Part shown: piece after piece, positions 55,719-64,000 of the stretch
How positions within the stretch are numbered: the first letter of the stretch is position 1
Layout of the letters: each line of letters opens with the position of its first letter
Source: Roseateles_E cavernae
GTDB lineage: Bacteria; Pseudomonadota; Gammaproteobacteria; Burkholderiales; Burkholderiaceae_C
Assembly: GCF_040187885.1 (NCBI RefSeq)
Contig: NZ_JBDPLH010000004.1
Span: 124,001 to 188,000, forward strand
Direction: 5' to 3'
DNA length: 64,000 nucleotides
Program-made: the position numbers and the translations under genes
The notes under the pieces: model-generated
The model's database searches: none
What the model saw: only the letters and a program-made list of their open reading frames with translations
What the model was told of the DNA's origin: nothing

Positions 55719-57857
55719 ATGAACACCCACACCATTCCCCGTCTGCTGCCCCTGGTCGCGCTGCTGGCGCAGGCCGCCTGGGCCCAGGCCAAACCCGAGA
55801 CCAGCGAGCCCGCCGAGACCAACACCTTGCCGGTCGTGCGCGTGCAGGGCAGCAAGGAGAGCGCCAGCGGCCCGGTCAGCGGCTTCGTCGCGCGCCGTGC
55901 CAGCAGCGCCAGCAAGACCGACACGCCGCTGATCGAGACGCCACAGGCGATCTCGGTGATCACGGCCGACCGGATCGAGGCCCAGGGCGCGACCACGCTG
56001 CGCCAGACCACCGCCTATGCGGCTGGCATCGTCTCGTCCTACTTCGACAGCCGGGTCGATTCCTTCACCGCGCGCGGCGGCAGCGTCAGCCAGTACCAGG
56101 ACGGGCTGCTGCGCAGCTACGGCACCTACAACACGGCAAGACCCGACCCCTACACGCTGGAGCGGGTCGAGCTGGTGCGCGGACCGGCCTCGGTGCTGTA
56201 CGGCCAGGGCAGCATCGGCGGGGTGCTGAATCTGGTGTCCAAGCGCCCGCAGGCCCAGACGCGACGCGAAGTGCAGCTGCAGCTGGGCAGCTTCGAGCGC
56301 AAGCAGATCGCGGCCGACCTGAGCGGCGCCATCGACGCCGCCGGGCAATGGACCTACCGGCTGGTGGCGGTCAAGCGTGACAGCGGCAGCCAGGTCGATC
56401 ATGTGGGCGATGACCGCCTGGTGCTGGCGCCCTCGCTGAGCTGGCAGCCCAGCGCCGCCACCTCGCTGACCCTGCAGGCGCTGCACCAGCGCGACAAGAG
56501 CGGCTCGCTGATCGGTTTCTTCCCCTGGCAGGGCACCCGCTTGGGCAACCCGCCCCATGGCCAGATCCCGACCTCTACCTTCATCAGCGAGCCCGGCTGG
56601 GACGCCTACGACAGCGACCAGGACTCGCTCGCCTATCTGTTCAGCCATCGCTTCAACGAGACCTGGACCCTGCGCCAGAACCTGCGTTACACCGAAAGCG
56701 CGGTCGACTACCGCACCATCTACACCAGCTTCACCGCGACCGGCCGGCCGGTCTTCAACACCGACGGCCGCACGCTGGAGCGCGATCTGGTCTGGAACCT
56801 CAACGGCGGCACGATGGCCTTGCTGGACACCCAGCTGGAGGGCCGGCTGCAACTGGGCCGCTGGCAGCACACGACCCTGATCGGGCTGGACGCACAGAAG
56901 AACCGAAGCACCTCGCGCGCCTTCCGGGCCCGTGCGCCGGCCATCGATGCCTACCGGCCGGTCTATGGCAATTTCACCGCACCGACCACGACCACGGCGG
57001 CGCCGCCGGTCGACCAGCAGCAGCTGGGCCTGTATCTGCAAGACCATGCCAAGTTCGACGAACGCTGGGTCGCGGTGCTGGGCCTGCGCCGCGACCATGC
57101 CAAGACCGACAGCCACAGCGGTCGGCGCGACGCCAAGACCGAGGACCGGGCCACCAGCCACCGCGCCGGCCTGCTGTACCTGGGCGAGGGCGGTTGGTCG
57201 CCCTATCTGAGCTATTCCGAATCGTTCCAGCCGCTGGGCGGGCTCGATGCCTATGGCACGCCGTACAAGCCCCAGGTCGGCAAGCAATGGGAGGCCGGCG
57301 TCAAATGGCAGCCGCTGGAGCGGCGCATCTCGGCCAGCGCCACGGTCTACGATCTGCGCGACACCAACCGCAAGACCGCCGACCCGGCCAACCCGCTGAA
57401 CAGCCTGCAGCTCGGCGAGGTGCGGGTGCGCGGCCTGGAGCTGGAGAGCGCCGGCAGCCTGGCCGGCCATCTGGATTGGACCCTGGGCTATGCCTATACC
57501 GATGCCAAGATTTCGCGCAGCAATGGCGCCGATCAAGGCCAGCCGGTGGCGGGCATAGCCAAGCACAGCGCCTCGGCCTGGCTGACCCAGCACTTCAGCC
57601 TGGGCGGGCGCAGCGGCTTCAGCGCCGGCGCCGGGCTGCGCCATGTCGGCGGCTCCTGGTCCGGCACGCCGCTGATCGACACGCCGTCCTCGACCCTGCT
57701 CGATGCGATGCTGGCCTATGACCAGGGCGATTGGCGCCTGAGCCTGAATGCGGTGAACCTGGCCGACAAGGTGCAGATCACCCAATGCCTGGCACGCGGC
57801 GACTGCTTCTACGGCCAGCGCCGCACCGTCAACGCCACCCTCGCTTACCGCTTCTGA
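55719..57857 (+). CDS. TonB-dependent siderophore receptor 2 (FhuA-like)
   Basis: 712 aa from ATG 55719; an in-frame TTG at 55695 overlaps the DUF3649 stop, and no ribosome site marks either. Signal peptide ends AAWAQA. TonB-box region LPVVRVQGS, plug motifs IETPQAISVITADRIEAQG and YTLERVELVRGPASVLYGQG, barrel ending TLAYRF. Overall resemblance is to ferrichrome-type receptors, with the phrase GSIGGVLNLVSKRP. Ligand unknown. It differs widely from receptor 1, so this is not a recent duplication. Confidence 0.95.
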   Translation: MNTHTIPRLLPLVALLAQAAWAQAKPETSEPAETNTLPVVRVQGSKESASGPVSGFVARRASSASKTDTPLIETPQAISVITADRIEAQGATTLRQTTAYAAGIVSSYFDSRVDSFTARGGSVSQYQDGLLRSYGTYNTARPDPYTLERVELVRGPASVLYGQGSIGGVLNLVSKRPQAQTRREVQLQLGSFERKQIAADLSGAIDAAGQWTYRLVAVKRDSGSQVDHVGDDRLVLAPSLSWQPSAATSLTLQALHQRDKSGSLIGFFPWQGTRLGNPPHGQIPTSTFISEPGWDAYDSDQDSLAYLFSHRFNETWTLRQNLRYTESAVDYRTIYTSFTATGRPVFNTDGRTLERDLVWNLNGGTMALLDTQLEGRLQLGRWQHTTLIGLDAQKNRSTSRAFRARAPAIDAYRPVYGNFTAPTTTTAAPPVDQQQLGLYLQDHAKFDERWVAVLGLRRDHAKTDSHSGRRDAKTEDRATSHRAGLLYLGEGGWSPYLSYSESFQPLGGLDAYGTPYKPQVGKQWEAGVKWQPLERRISASATVYDLRDTNRKTADPANPLNSLQLGEVRVRGLELESAGSLAGHLDWTLGYAYTDAKISRSNGADQGQPVAGIAKHSASAWLTQHFSLGGRSGFSAGAGLRHVGGSWSGTPLIDTPSSTLLDAMLAYDQGDWRLSLNAVNLADKVQITQCLARGDCFYGQRRTVNATLAYRF

Positions 57858-57859
57858 CC

Positions 57860-59479
57860 ATGCGAGCCGATGGTGCCAAAGAGGGCTTCCGCCAGGCCAT
57901 GGCCTGGCTGCACACCTGGGCCGGCCTGGTGCTGGGCTGGCTGCTGTTCGCGATTTTTCTGAGCGGCACGCTGGCTTTCTTCAAGCTGGAGCTCAACCAC
58001 TGGAGCCGGCCCGAGCTGCATGGGCTGGGCGTGGCCCAGGCGCTGGACGCGGCCGTGCTGGCCCGCGCCGAGGCCAGCCTGCACGGGCTGGCGCCGGCCG
58101 CGCAGAGCTGGCGCCTGAGCCTGCCGGACGAGCGCCGGCCGGTGGCCGCGCTGAGCTGGCGCGAGGCGCCCGATCCCGCCAAGCCGGGGCAGCGTGCCAG
58201 GTTCGAGCAGCGCTGGCTGGACCCAGCCAATGGCATGCCGGTCGAGGCGCGCGCCACCTTCGGCGCCGGCGAGTTTTTCTACCGTTTCCATTTCGAGCTG
58301 CGCTCGGCCCAGCAAAGCCGCTGGATCCTGGAAGGGCGCTGGCTGGTCGGGCTGGCGACGCTCTTGATGTTCGTCGCGCTGCTCAGCGGGATCGTCACGC
58401 ACCGGCGCTTCTTCAAGGACTTCTTCACCTTCAGGCCCGGCGCGAAGGCGGCCCAGCGGGCCTGGCTCGATGCCCACAATGTCAGCGGCGTGCTGGCCCT
58501 GCCTTTTTATCTGCTGATCACCTTCAGCGGGCTGATGACACTGCACAGCCTCTACATGCCCTCGGGCATCGCGGCGGCCTATGGCAAGAACAGCGGCGCC
58601 TACTTCAGCGAGCTGGCCGGCGATCCGCTGCCGCGCAACCGTGGTCTGACGCCGAAACCGGGTGAGACCGAGCCCCTGCCGCTGCTGGGGGAGGGTGCCT
58701 GGGACCGGCTGCTGAGCCAGGCCCGGGCCGAGTGGCCCGATGGCCGCATCGAGGCGGTGTCGTTGCTGCGCGAGGGTGGCCAGACCCTGGTGGAGTTCAA
58801 TCGCCATGAGGGCGACCGGCTGCAGTACCGCAGCCCGCGCCAGGTCTTCGATGCCGGCAGCGGCGAACGCCTGCACCTGGCCGACACCGATGCGCCGGCC
58901 GCCAAGACCTATGGCGTGCTCTACGGCCTGCATATCGCCCGCTTTGCCGGCCTGCCGCTGCGCTGGCTGCTGTTCGGCTTCGGCCTGCTGGGCAGCGCGA
59001 TGATCGCGACCGGCCTGGTGCTGTGGTGCGTCAAGCGCCGCGCCGAGGCCGAGCGCCGCGGGCCGGCACGGCTGGGCTTCGGCCATCGCCTGGTCGCGCT
59101 GCTGAATATCACGGCCATTGCCGGCCTGCCGCTGGCGATGGCGGGTTTCTTCTATGCCAACCGGCTGCTGCCGCTGGGGCTGGCGCAGCGGCCCGATGCG
59201 GAGCTGAAGGTGTTCTTCGCGGTCTGGGGCGCCAGCCTGCTGATCGCGATGGCGGGTGGCGGCTGGCGCCTGGTGTTCGGGCTGGGCGCGCTGGCTTTTG
59301 CCGGCCTGCCGTTGCTCGATGTGCTGCAGGCCGGCGCACCGCCGGGCGGCATGCTGTTGGGCATCGATCTGGCCTTTCTGAGCGGCGCGGCGCTGCTGGG
59401 CTGTCTGGCCTGGAAATGCCGGCCGGCAGCGACCCATCGGGCAAGACCTGGCCCCGCCGGCCAGGTGGAGGGCGCCTGA
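57860..59479 (+). CDS. PepSY-domain membrane protein
   Basis: 539 aa from ATG 57860, two bases after the receptor stop. PepSY-associated TM protein layout: MAWLHTWAGLVLGWLLFAIF with conserved His, WLVGLATLLMFVALLSGIVT, and DAHNVSGVLALPFYLLITF, then four to five more helices (MIATGLVLWCVKR). Members are linked to ferric-siderophore reduction in the inner membrane. The stop overlaps the next start (TGATG). CAAGACCTGGCC occurs in its last codons (read ARPGP). Confidence 0.93.
   Translation: MRADGAKEGFRQAMAWLHTWAGLVLGWLLFAIFLSGTLAFFKLELNHWSRPELHGLGVAQALDAAVLARAEASLHGLAPAAQSWRLSLPDERRPVAALSWREAPDPAKPGQRARFEQRWLDPANGMPVEARATFGAGEFFYRFHFELRSAQQSRWILEGRWLVGLATLLMFVALLSGIVTHRRFFKDFFTFRPGAKAAQRAWLDAHNVSGVLALPFYLLITFSGLMTLHSLYMPSGIAAAYGKNSGAYFSELAGDPLPRNRGLTPKPGETEPLPLLGEGAWDRLLSQARAEWPDGRIEAVSLLREGGQTLVEFNRHEGDRLQYRSPRQVFDAGSGERLHLADTDAPAAKTYGVLYGLHIARFAGLPLRWLLFGFGLLGSAMIATGLVLWCVKRRAEAERRGPARLGFGHRLVALLNITAIAGLPLAMAGFFYANRLLPLGLAQRPDAELKVFFAVWGASLLIAMAGGGWRLVFGLGALAFAGLPLLDVLQAGAPPGGMLLGIDLAFLSGAALLGCLAWKCRPAATHRARPGPAGQVEGA
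59442..59453 (+). repeat. Copy of dispersed 12-bp motif CAAGACCTGGCC
   Basis: Exact core in GGGCAAGACCTGGCCCCGC, here read in a different frame (GCA-AGA-CCT-GGC-CCC, ARPGP) using a rare AGA codon. Confidence 0.7.
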
Positions 59480-59820
59480 TGTCATCGCCATCGTTCCTGC
59501 TGCATCCCTTGCTATGCTGCCTGGCCGCGTTCGCCGCGCTGTGCCTGGCGATGGAGCGTCACCATCAGGACGCGCTGGGCCAGACGCCGAGCCCGGCCTG
59601 GCGCCGCGGCTTGCGTGCGCTGGCGCTGCTGGCGTTCGCGTTCTCGTGGCTGACCGTCTGGCCGCGCCCGGACACCGGCATCGCCTGGACCGAATGGGGC
59701 GCCCAGCTGACCCTGGCCGCGCTGGCTGTGGTGGCACTGGCAACCTGGCGGCCGCTGTGGCTGGCGCCGGCCCTGCTGCTGAGCTCGGGCGGGGCCTTGC
59801 TGCTGGGCGCCTGGCTCTGA
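59479..59820 (+). CDS. DUF3325 small membrane protein
   Basis: 113 aa with three to four hydrophobic segments (LLCCLAAFAALCLAMERHHQ, LRALALLAFAFSWLTVWPR, APALLLSSGGALLLGAWL). The MERHHQ phrase after the first helix is typical of DUF3325. The family closes iron uptake operons together with DUF3649 and PepSY proteins, as here. Function unknown. The start shares a base with the PepSY stop. Confidence 0.9.
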   Translation: MSSPSFLLHPLLCCLAAFAALCLAMERHHQDALGQTPSPAWRRGLRALALLAFAFSWLTVWPRPDTGIAWTEWGAQLTLAALAVVALATWRPLWLAPALLLSSGGALLLGAWL

Positions 59821-59863
59821 TCGGGTAAGCTCGGCCGCGTCGGTACGCAGCCAGAGCACTCCC

Positions 59864-60493
59864 ATGTACACCTTGTTCGGCAGCCCGGGCTCAGGCTCGG
59901 CGATGATAGAAATGGCGCTGGAGCGCATCGGCCAGCCCTGGCAGCTGCGCCGCGCCTCGTCCTGGGAACCCGACTCCGAGCAGGCCGAGCTGCGCCGCCA
60001 CAATCCTCTGCTGCAGATCCCGACTCTGCTGCTGCCGGACGGCGCCGTGCTCAGCGAGAGCGCCGCCATCCTGATCCATCTGGGCCTGGTCCATCCCGAA
60101 GCCGGGCTGCTGTCGAGCGAGCCGGCGGCACGGGCCCAGGCGCTGCGCGGCCTGGTCTTCATTGCCGCCAACTGCTATGCGAGCATCGGTGTGATCGACT
60201 TTCCCGAACGCGTGTGTGCCGAGGCCGATGCCGACATCCGCGAGCGCATCCAGCGTGGCGCGCGCGCGCAGCTGCATCGCCAATGGGAGATCTTTGCCGA
60301 TCAGTTTCCGGCCGCCCCCTTTCTGAACGGCGAGCGTACCGGCGCGCTGGACTTCATGGCCGTGGTGGTGTCGCGCTGGTCGGGCGCGCGCGCGCATCTG
60401 GCGAAGCAGCGGCCCGATTTCCATGCGCTGCTGCGGCGCATCGAGGCCGAGGCGGACCTGGCGCCGCTGCTGGCCCGCCACTGGCCGGCGTGA
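59864..60493 (+). CDS. Glutathione S-transferase family protein
   Basis: 209 aa. The thioredoxin-like N-domain reads MYTLFGSPGSGSAMIEMALE with Ser in the catalytic area, and LRRHNPLLQIPTLLLPDGAV then LSESAAILIHLGLVHPEAGL (glutathione-binding). The helical C-domain includes AAPFLNGERTGALDFMAVVV. Likely soluble, detoxification type, substrate unknown. It is 43 bp after DUF3325 on the same strand. Confidence 0.93.
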   Translation: MYTLFGSPGSGSAMIEMALERIGQPWQLRRASSWEPDSEQAELRRHNPLLQIPTLLLPDGAVLSESAAILIHLGLVHPEAGLLSSEPAARAQALRGLVFIAANCYASIGVIDFPERVCAEADADIRERIQRGARAQLHRQWEIFADQFPAAPFLNGERTGALDFMAVVVSRWSGARAHLAKQRPDFHALLRRIEAEADLAPLLARHWPA

Positions 60494-60579
60494 CCAATTG
60501 CTCACATTTAGCCCGCTTTTGCGCGGCTGGGTGTCGAGCGGCTTTGCCACAATCGCCCCCAATCAAAAGGGAGACACCC

Positions 60580-61689
60580 ATGCGCCTGCGTTCTGTTGCG
60601 ATAGCCCTGTGCTGCGGTCTGGGACTGACGGCCGGGGCCTGGGCCCAGATCAAGATCGGCCAGACCGCCGGTTTCAGCGGGCCGGTGGCGGCCGGGGTCA
60701 AGGAGACGACCGATGGCGCCAAGCTCTATCTGAACTCGGTCAATGCCGCCGGCGGCATCAATGGCCAGAGCATCGAGCTGATCTCGCTGGACGACAAGTT
60801 CGAGCCGCCGCTGGCGGCCGAGAACGCCAAGAAGCTGATCGAGCAGGGCGTGCTCGCGCTGTTCCTGAACCGCGGCACGCCGCACAGCCAGGCCATCCTG
60901 CCGCTGCTGGCCGAGCACAAGCTGGCCCTGGTCGCACCGTCGACCGGCGCGATGCTGCTGCACAAGCCGGTCAATCCTTATGTGTTCAACGTGCGCGCGA
61001 CCTACCAGCGCGAGGCCGAGCGCGCGATCCAGCATCTGGTCGGCATGGGGGTCAGCCGCATCGCGCTGGCCCAGGTCGATGACAGCTTTGGCGCCGATGC
61101 CGCCACCGGTGCGCTCAAGGGCCTGCAGGTGGCCAAGCTGCAGGCGGTCGCCCATCTGGTGTTCCCGCGCGTCAAGCCGGATCTGGCGCCCTTGATGGCA
61201 CAGCTGGCCAAGGCCGATGTGCAGGCCTTGCTCTTCATCGGCTCGGGCGACACGGTGGTCGAGGGCATCCAGGCGCTGCGCGCCGCCGGCTCGAATGCGC
61301 AGGTGGCGACGCTGTCCAACAATGCCTCGGCGGGCTTCGTCAAACGGCTGGACAAGCTCGGCCGTGGCGTCATCGTCAGCCAGGTCTTCCCGTCCGAGCG
61401 CTCGCTGAACACGCCGATGATCCGCGAGGCCCACGAGCTGGCCAAGGCCGCCGGCCTGGCCGAGTTGACCCCCTCCAATCTGGAGGGCTTCGCCGCCGCC
61501 AAGGTGCTGGTGGCCGGCCTGCGCAAGGCCGGCAAGGACCTCAGCCGCGCCAGCCTGGTGCGCGCGCTCGACGGGCTCGGCAAATACGATCTGGGCGGCC
61601 TCGAACTGCATTTCAGCAGCAGCGACCACACCGGCCTGGACTACGCCGATCTGGCCATCATCGGGCCGGATGGGAAGTTCTGGCGCTGA
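60580..61689 (+). CDS. ABC transporter substrate-binding protein, branched-chain amino acid type
   Basis: 369 aa. Signal peptide MRLRSVAIALCCGLGLTAGA, cleavage near AWAQ. The mature protein is a Peripla_BP_6 / LivK-like periplasmic binding protein: IKIGQTAGFSGPVAAGVKET, LYLNSVNAAGGINGQSIELI, DDKFEPPLAAENAKKLIEQG, SRIALAQVDDSFGADAATGA. AAAGGGAG precedes the ATG. No permease or ATPase genes are adjacent. Ligand unknown. Confidence 0.94.
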   Translation: MRLRSVAIALCCGLGLTAGAWAQIKIGQTAGFSGPVAAGVKETTDGAKLYLNSVNAAGGINGQSIELISLDDKFEPPLAAENAKKLIEQGVLALFLNRGTPHSQAILPLLAEHKLALVAPSTGAMLLHKPVNPYVFNVRATYQREAERAIQHLVGMGVSRIALAQVDDSFGADAATGALKGLQVAKLQAVAHLVFPRVKPDLAPLMAQLAKADVQALLFIGSGDTVVEGIQALRAAGSNAQVATLSNNASAGFVKRLDKLGRGVIVSQVFPSERSLNTPMIREAHELAKAAGLAELTPSNLEGFAAAKVLVAGLRKAGKDLSRASLVRALDGLGKYDLGGLELHFSSSDHTGLDYADLAIIGPDGKFWR

Positions 61690-61750
61690 GGGCGCCGCCA
61701 CCGGTCGTCAATCGCAGGCAGGCCATCGAGCCTGAAGGAGGGGGCTCACG

Positions 61751-62230
61751 ATGTTTGGTTTGTTCAAGACTTCGGATCTCGATCATCCGCAACTCGGCGT
61801 GCTGGGCTGGCGGCGAGGCTGCTGGCGCGGCGAGATCAGCCTCTCCCCGTATGGCCGGGTGCCTTTGGTGCTCGGTGGAACGCGCAAAGGGCCTGATGCG
61901 CAGGCGCTCTCGCAGGCGTTGACGTTGGCCGAGAATTTCGCGGCTGTTCGCCACTCGCTGCAGCAGGCCTTGTTCGAGCATTACGAGCCTTATGCCGAGG
62001 CGGTTCGAGCCGGCGAGTTGCGGCCCGATGACGATGGGTTGGCGGAGCTCAGCGATCCCGCCGAGGCCTTGCGCAAGGCCTCGCTGGTGGCCGTCGTCGT
62101 CGTGCCGCTCGATGACGAGATGGCGACCGAGCTCTGCTACGAGGTTCCCTGGGATCGCGAGCACCTGCTCGGCGCGTGCTTTCGTGGGCGGCAATGGATC
62201 GAGCTGTGCGGCAGCACTTTGCTGCCCTGA
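61751..62230 (+). CDS. Hypothetical protein
   Basis: 159 aa, no family recognised. It begins MFGLFKTSDLDHPQLGVLGW and is soluble and acidic, with LTLAENFAAVRHSLQQALFE and ELCYEVPWDREHLLGACFRG. No signal peptide or membrane segment. AAGGAG precedes the ATG at about 10 bp. Codon use seems slightly less GC-rich than its neighbours (TTCGAG, GTTCGA, GCGTTG). It ends 19 bp before the convergent stop of the pilin-like gene. Confidence 0.75.
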   Translation: MFGLFKTSDLDHPQLGVLGWRRGCWRGEISLSPYGRVPLVLGGTRKGPDAQALSQALTLAENFAAVRHSLQQALFEHYEPYAEAVRAGELRPDDDGLAELSDPAEALRKASLVAVVVVPLDDEMATELCYEVPWDREHLLGACFRGRQWIELCGSTLLP

Positions 62231-62249
62231 ACCTGGCCGGTCGACCCGT

Positions 62250-64000
62250 CTATCGATAGCTCGACCACAGCAGCTTCGCGCTGGCCGGTTGGCCGACTTT
62301 GAGCGGGTTCTCGCCGGGCTTGAAGGTGCTGGGCAGATTGCGCAGGTCGATCTTGGTGCTGGCACCGAAGGCGTTGTTGCCGCCGTGATTGCCCATGCGG
62401 GCGGCCACCACATGGCCGTGCACGGTGGTGTTGCCGCCGGTCAGCAGCAGATCGCCGGCCAGCACATCGCCATAGACATGGTTGGCGGCGGTCAGGTCGA
62501 TGCGGCCGCCGCTGTAGCTGGCGCCGACATAGCCGCCGGCCGCGAAGGCGATATTGCCTAGCGGCTGCGGCTTCAGCTCGGCGCTGCTGCAATAAGCCCG
62601 TGGCGCCAGGCCGGCAAAGAGGCTGTTGTTGCAGACCTTGGCGTAGCCGGCGTAGTTGAGCGCCTCGGTCGTGTTGTTGCCGGCGGTCTTGATATCGCCG
62701 GTGGCGATGAAGCTGTTCGCGTAGTCGCCCTGGCCGGCGACCAGATTGCCCTTGAACCAGGCCACGCCCGGCGCCATGCTGGTGCCGGCCAGCATCCAGG
62801 TCTGGCTGACGGTGTCGTAGCTCAGGCAGCTGTTGTAGTTGGAGTGGCCGGCACAGATCTTGGCCACGCAGCTGGCGGCGGCATAGCTGGCGCTGCTGCA
62901 CAGCCAGTCCTGGTTGGCGCCGCTGCCGGCCAGGAAGTAGCGGCCGTCGGGAATGCCGCTGACCTGGTTGACGGTCACCACCGTGCGGTTGTCGGCGTCG
63001 CGTTCGAACTGATAGTTCGAGGCGGCACGGTACTCGTAGGCGTCGATGCGGGGCGAGCTGATCGTGGTCGGGGTCAGCGCCGTCAGGGCCACCCGCAGGC
63101 CGGCCACGCGGCTCATCACGACTTGGCTGTTCCAGCCTGGCTTCGTCAGGCTCTGGCCATACTGGCCGCTGGCCACCGCGCCGTTGCTGCCCTCGCTATA
63201 GCTGCCCTGCACCAGGGCTTCGGCCGTGATCTTGGCATTGCTGCCGCTGGCATTGCCCTGGGTCTTGAGCATGCTGACGCTGGCGCTGCCCAGCTGCACA
63301 TCGCCGATCGCCGACACGGCCACCACCTGGTTGCTCTCCAGGCTGACCGCGCCGTTGGCCGTCAGCGTGCCGGCCGATACGCCGCCCTTGAGCGTGATGT
63401 CCCGCATCGCGCTGAGCTTGTTGTAGCTGCCGCTACCGCTGAGCGTGATGCTGCCTTCGGAGAACACCGTCGCGATGCTGGTGCTGCCACCCAGCGTGAC
63501 GCTGTCGGAGGCATAGAGGTGGTTGATGCCGCTGAGGCTGCCGGCGCCGCTGACCCTGCCGTCGACGATCAGCCGGGCCTTGTCGTCGCCCAGCACCTGC
63601 AGATCGCCGGACAGGTCCAGATTGCCCTTGATATTGATCGCATCGCTGCCCGAGGTGCCGCCGCCACCGGGCTTGCCGCTGGCGCAATAGACCAGGGCCA
63701 GCAAGGCATTGGCGCCGCCGCTGCTGCCGGTGAGCTGGGCCGCGACCTTGGTGGCGCCCTCGCAGTCGGGGTCGGCGGCGCTGACCGTGCTGATGCCGGC
63801 GCTGACGCCGTCCAGGCCGGTGAACGCCACCGCGCTGCCGGCCTCCAGCTCGGCCGCCTTGGCCGCGCCGAGCTGGTAGAGATACTGGCGCAGCGCCTCG
63901 GCGCCGCCCCAGGCCTTCAGCTGCGCCTGGGTCTGGGCATGGACGGTGCGGGCCTGTGACTGCGAGCCGCTGACCGCATAGACCGCGCCGAACACCAGGC
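62250..64000 (-). CDS. Pilin-like/beta-helix surface protein, 5' end outside window
   Basis: At least 583 codons visible. The first visible residues LVFGAVYAVSGSQSQARTVH, followed by AQTQAQLKAWGGAEALRQYL, look like the end of an N-terminal membrane helix with a helical neck, as in PilX-like or other prepilin-like proteins. Residues about 120-270 are repeats rich in Gly, Ser and Val (INIKGNLDLSGDLQVLGDDK, SVTLGGSTSIATVFSEGSI, ITLKGGVSAGTLTANGAVSL), as in bactofilin or beta-helix domains. The C-terminal part has several Cys (CSSASYAAASCVAKICAGHS) and AFAAGGYVGASYSGGRIDL. No exact family. Confidence 0.75.
   Translation of the reverse strand, partial: LVFGAVYAVSGSQSQARTVHAQTQAQLKAWGGAEALRQYLYQLGAAKAAELEAGSAVAFTGLDGVSAGISTVSAADPDCEGATKVAAQLTGSSGGANALLALVYCASGKPGGGGTSGSDAINIKGNLDLSGDLQVLGDDKARLIVDGRVSGAGSLSGINHLYASDSVTLGGSTSIATVFSEGSITLSGSGSYNKLSAMRDITLKGGVSAGTLTANGAVSLESNQVVAVSAIGDVQLGSASVSMLKTQGNASGSNAKITAEALVQGSYSEGSNGAVASGQYGQSLTKPGWNSQVVMSRVAGLRVALTALTPTTISSPRIDAYEYRAASNYQFERDADNRTVVTVNQVSGIPDGRYFLAGSGANQDWLCSSASYAAASCVAKICAGHSNYNSCLSYDTVSQTWMLAGTSMAPGVAWFKGNLVAGQGDYANSFIATGDIKTAGNNTTEALNYAGYAKVCNNSLFAGLAPRAYCSSAELKPQPLGNIAFAAGGYVGASYSGGRIDLTAANHVYGDVLAGDLLLTGGNTTVHGHVVAARMGNHGGNNAFGASTKIDLRNLPSTFKPGENPLKVGQPASAKLLWSSYR

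Overview
The window comes from a high-GC (roughly two thirds G+C by eye) Gram-negative chromosome. Gene content points to a betaproteobacterium of the order Burkholderiales (Roseateles/Pelomonas/Rubrivivax-like): NAD-type PreT/PreA, MHS-family transporters, DUF3649/PepSY/DUF3325 iron genes and a GT84/GH94 glucan synthase. The genus is an inference. I see no rRNA, tRNA, CRISPR array, insertion sequence or prophage lysis/packaging gene. Long open frames antisense to real genes are common here because of the base composition, and I left them out.

Layout. (1) 1-11085, minus strand: an extracellular contractile injection system (eCIS, Afp/PVC type) in one tightly packed operon. In transcription order it has a DUF4255 tail terminator, an unrecognised 233-aa protein, one sheath, two tube proteins, a 57-aa DUF5908 protein, a LysM adaptor, a gp5/VgrG-like spike, a PAAR tip, a gp25 wedge and a large baseplate J-like protein that runs off the left edge. 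The AAA ATPase, tail-length protein, fibre and effectors are not in the window. (2) 11277-12640: a NarL-type two-component pair just upstream of the eCIS. (3) 12828-16224: aconitase and a divergent small secreted protein. (4) 16243-24037: the reductive pyrimidine catabolic operon (preT-preA-NCS1 transporter-dihydropyrimidinase-ureidopropionase type hydrolase) with a divergent TetR/RutR-like regulator. (5) 24116-29301: LysE exporter, MocR regulator, DUF6064 membrane protein, aldo/keto reductase, and a DUF4398/OmpA lipoprotein pair. (6) 29288-37956: a 2810-aa cyclic beta-1,2-glucan synthase with a small membrane protein in front. (7) 38332-42156: two Crp-like regulators, a diguanylate cyclase, YbaK, DUF1289 and an HCCA isomerase-like DsbA-fold protein. 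(8) 42342-52173: MHS transporter, sensor kinase, Lrp/LysE pair, methyltransferase, OsmC, AraC regulator, second diguanylate cyclase and a flavin oxidoreductase. (9) 52220-59820: a Fur-box-led iron uptake operon with two TonB-dependent receptors. (10) 59864-64000: GST, branched-chain amino-acid-type binding protein, an orphan, and a pilin-like/beta-helix protein cut by the right edge.

Main things to look at again: the eCIS operon and its unknown gene at 9806-10507; a near-identical dyad operator about 80 bp before two start codons (27995 and 38332), which suggests a Crp-like regulon; a 12-bp core (CAAGACCTGGCC) present seven times in different reading frames; and an AraC gene whose 3' end lies antisense to a diguanylate cyclase gene.
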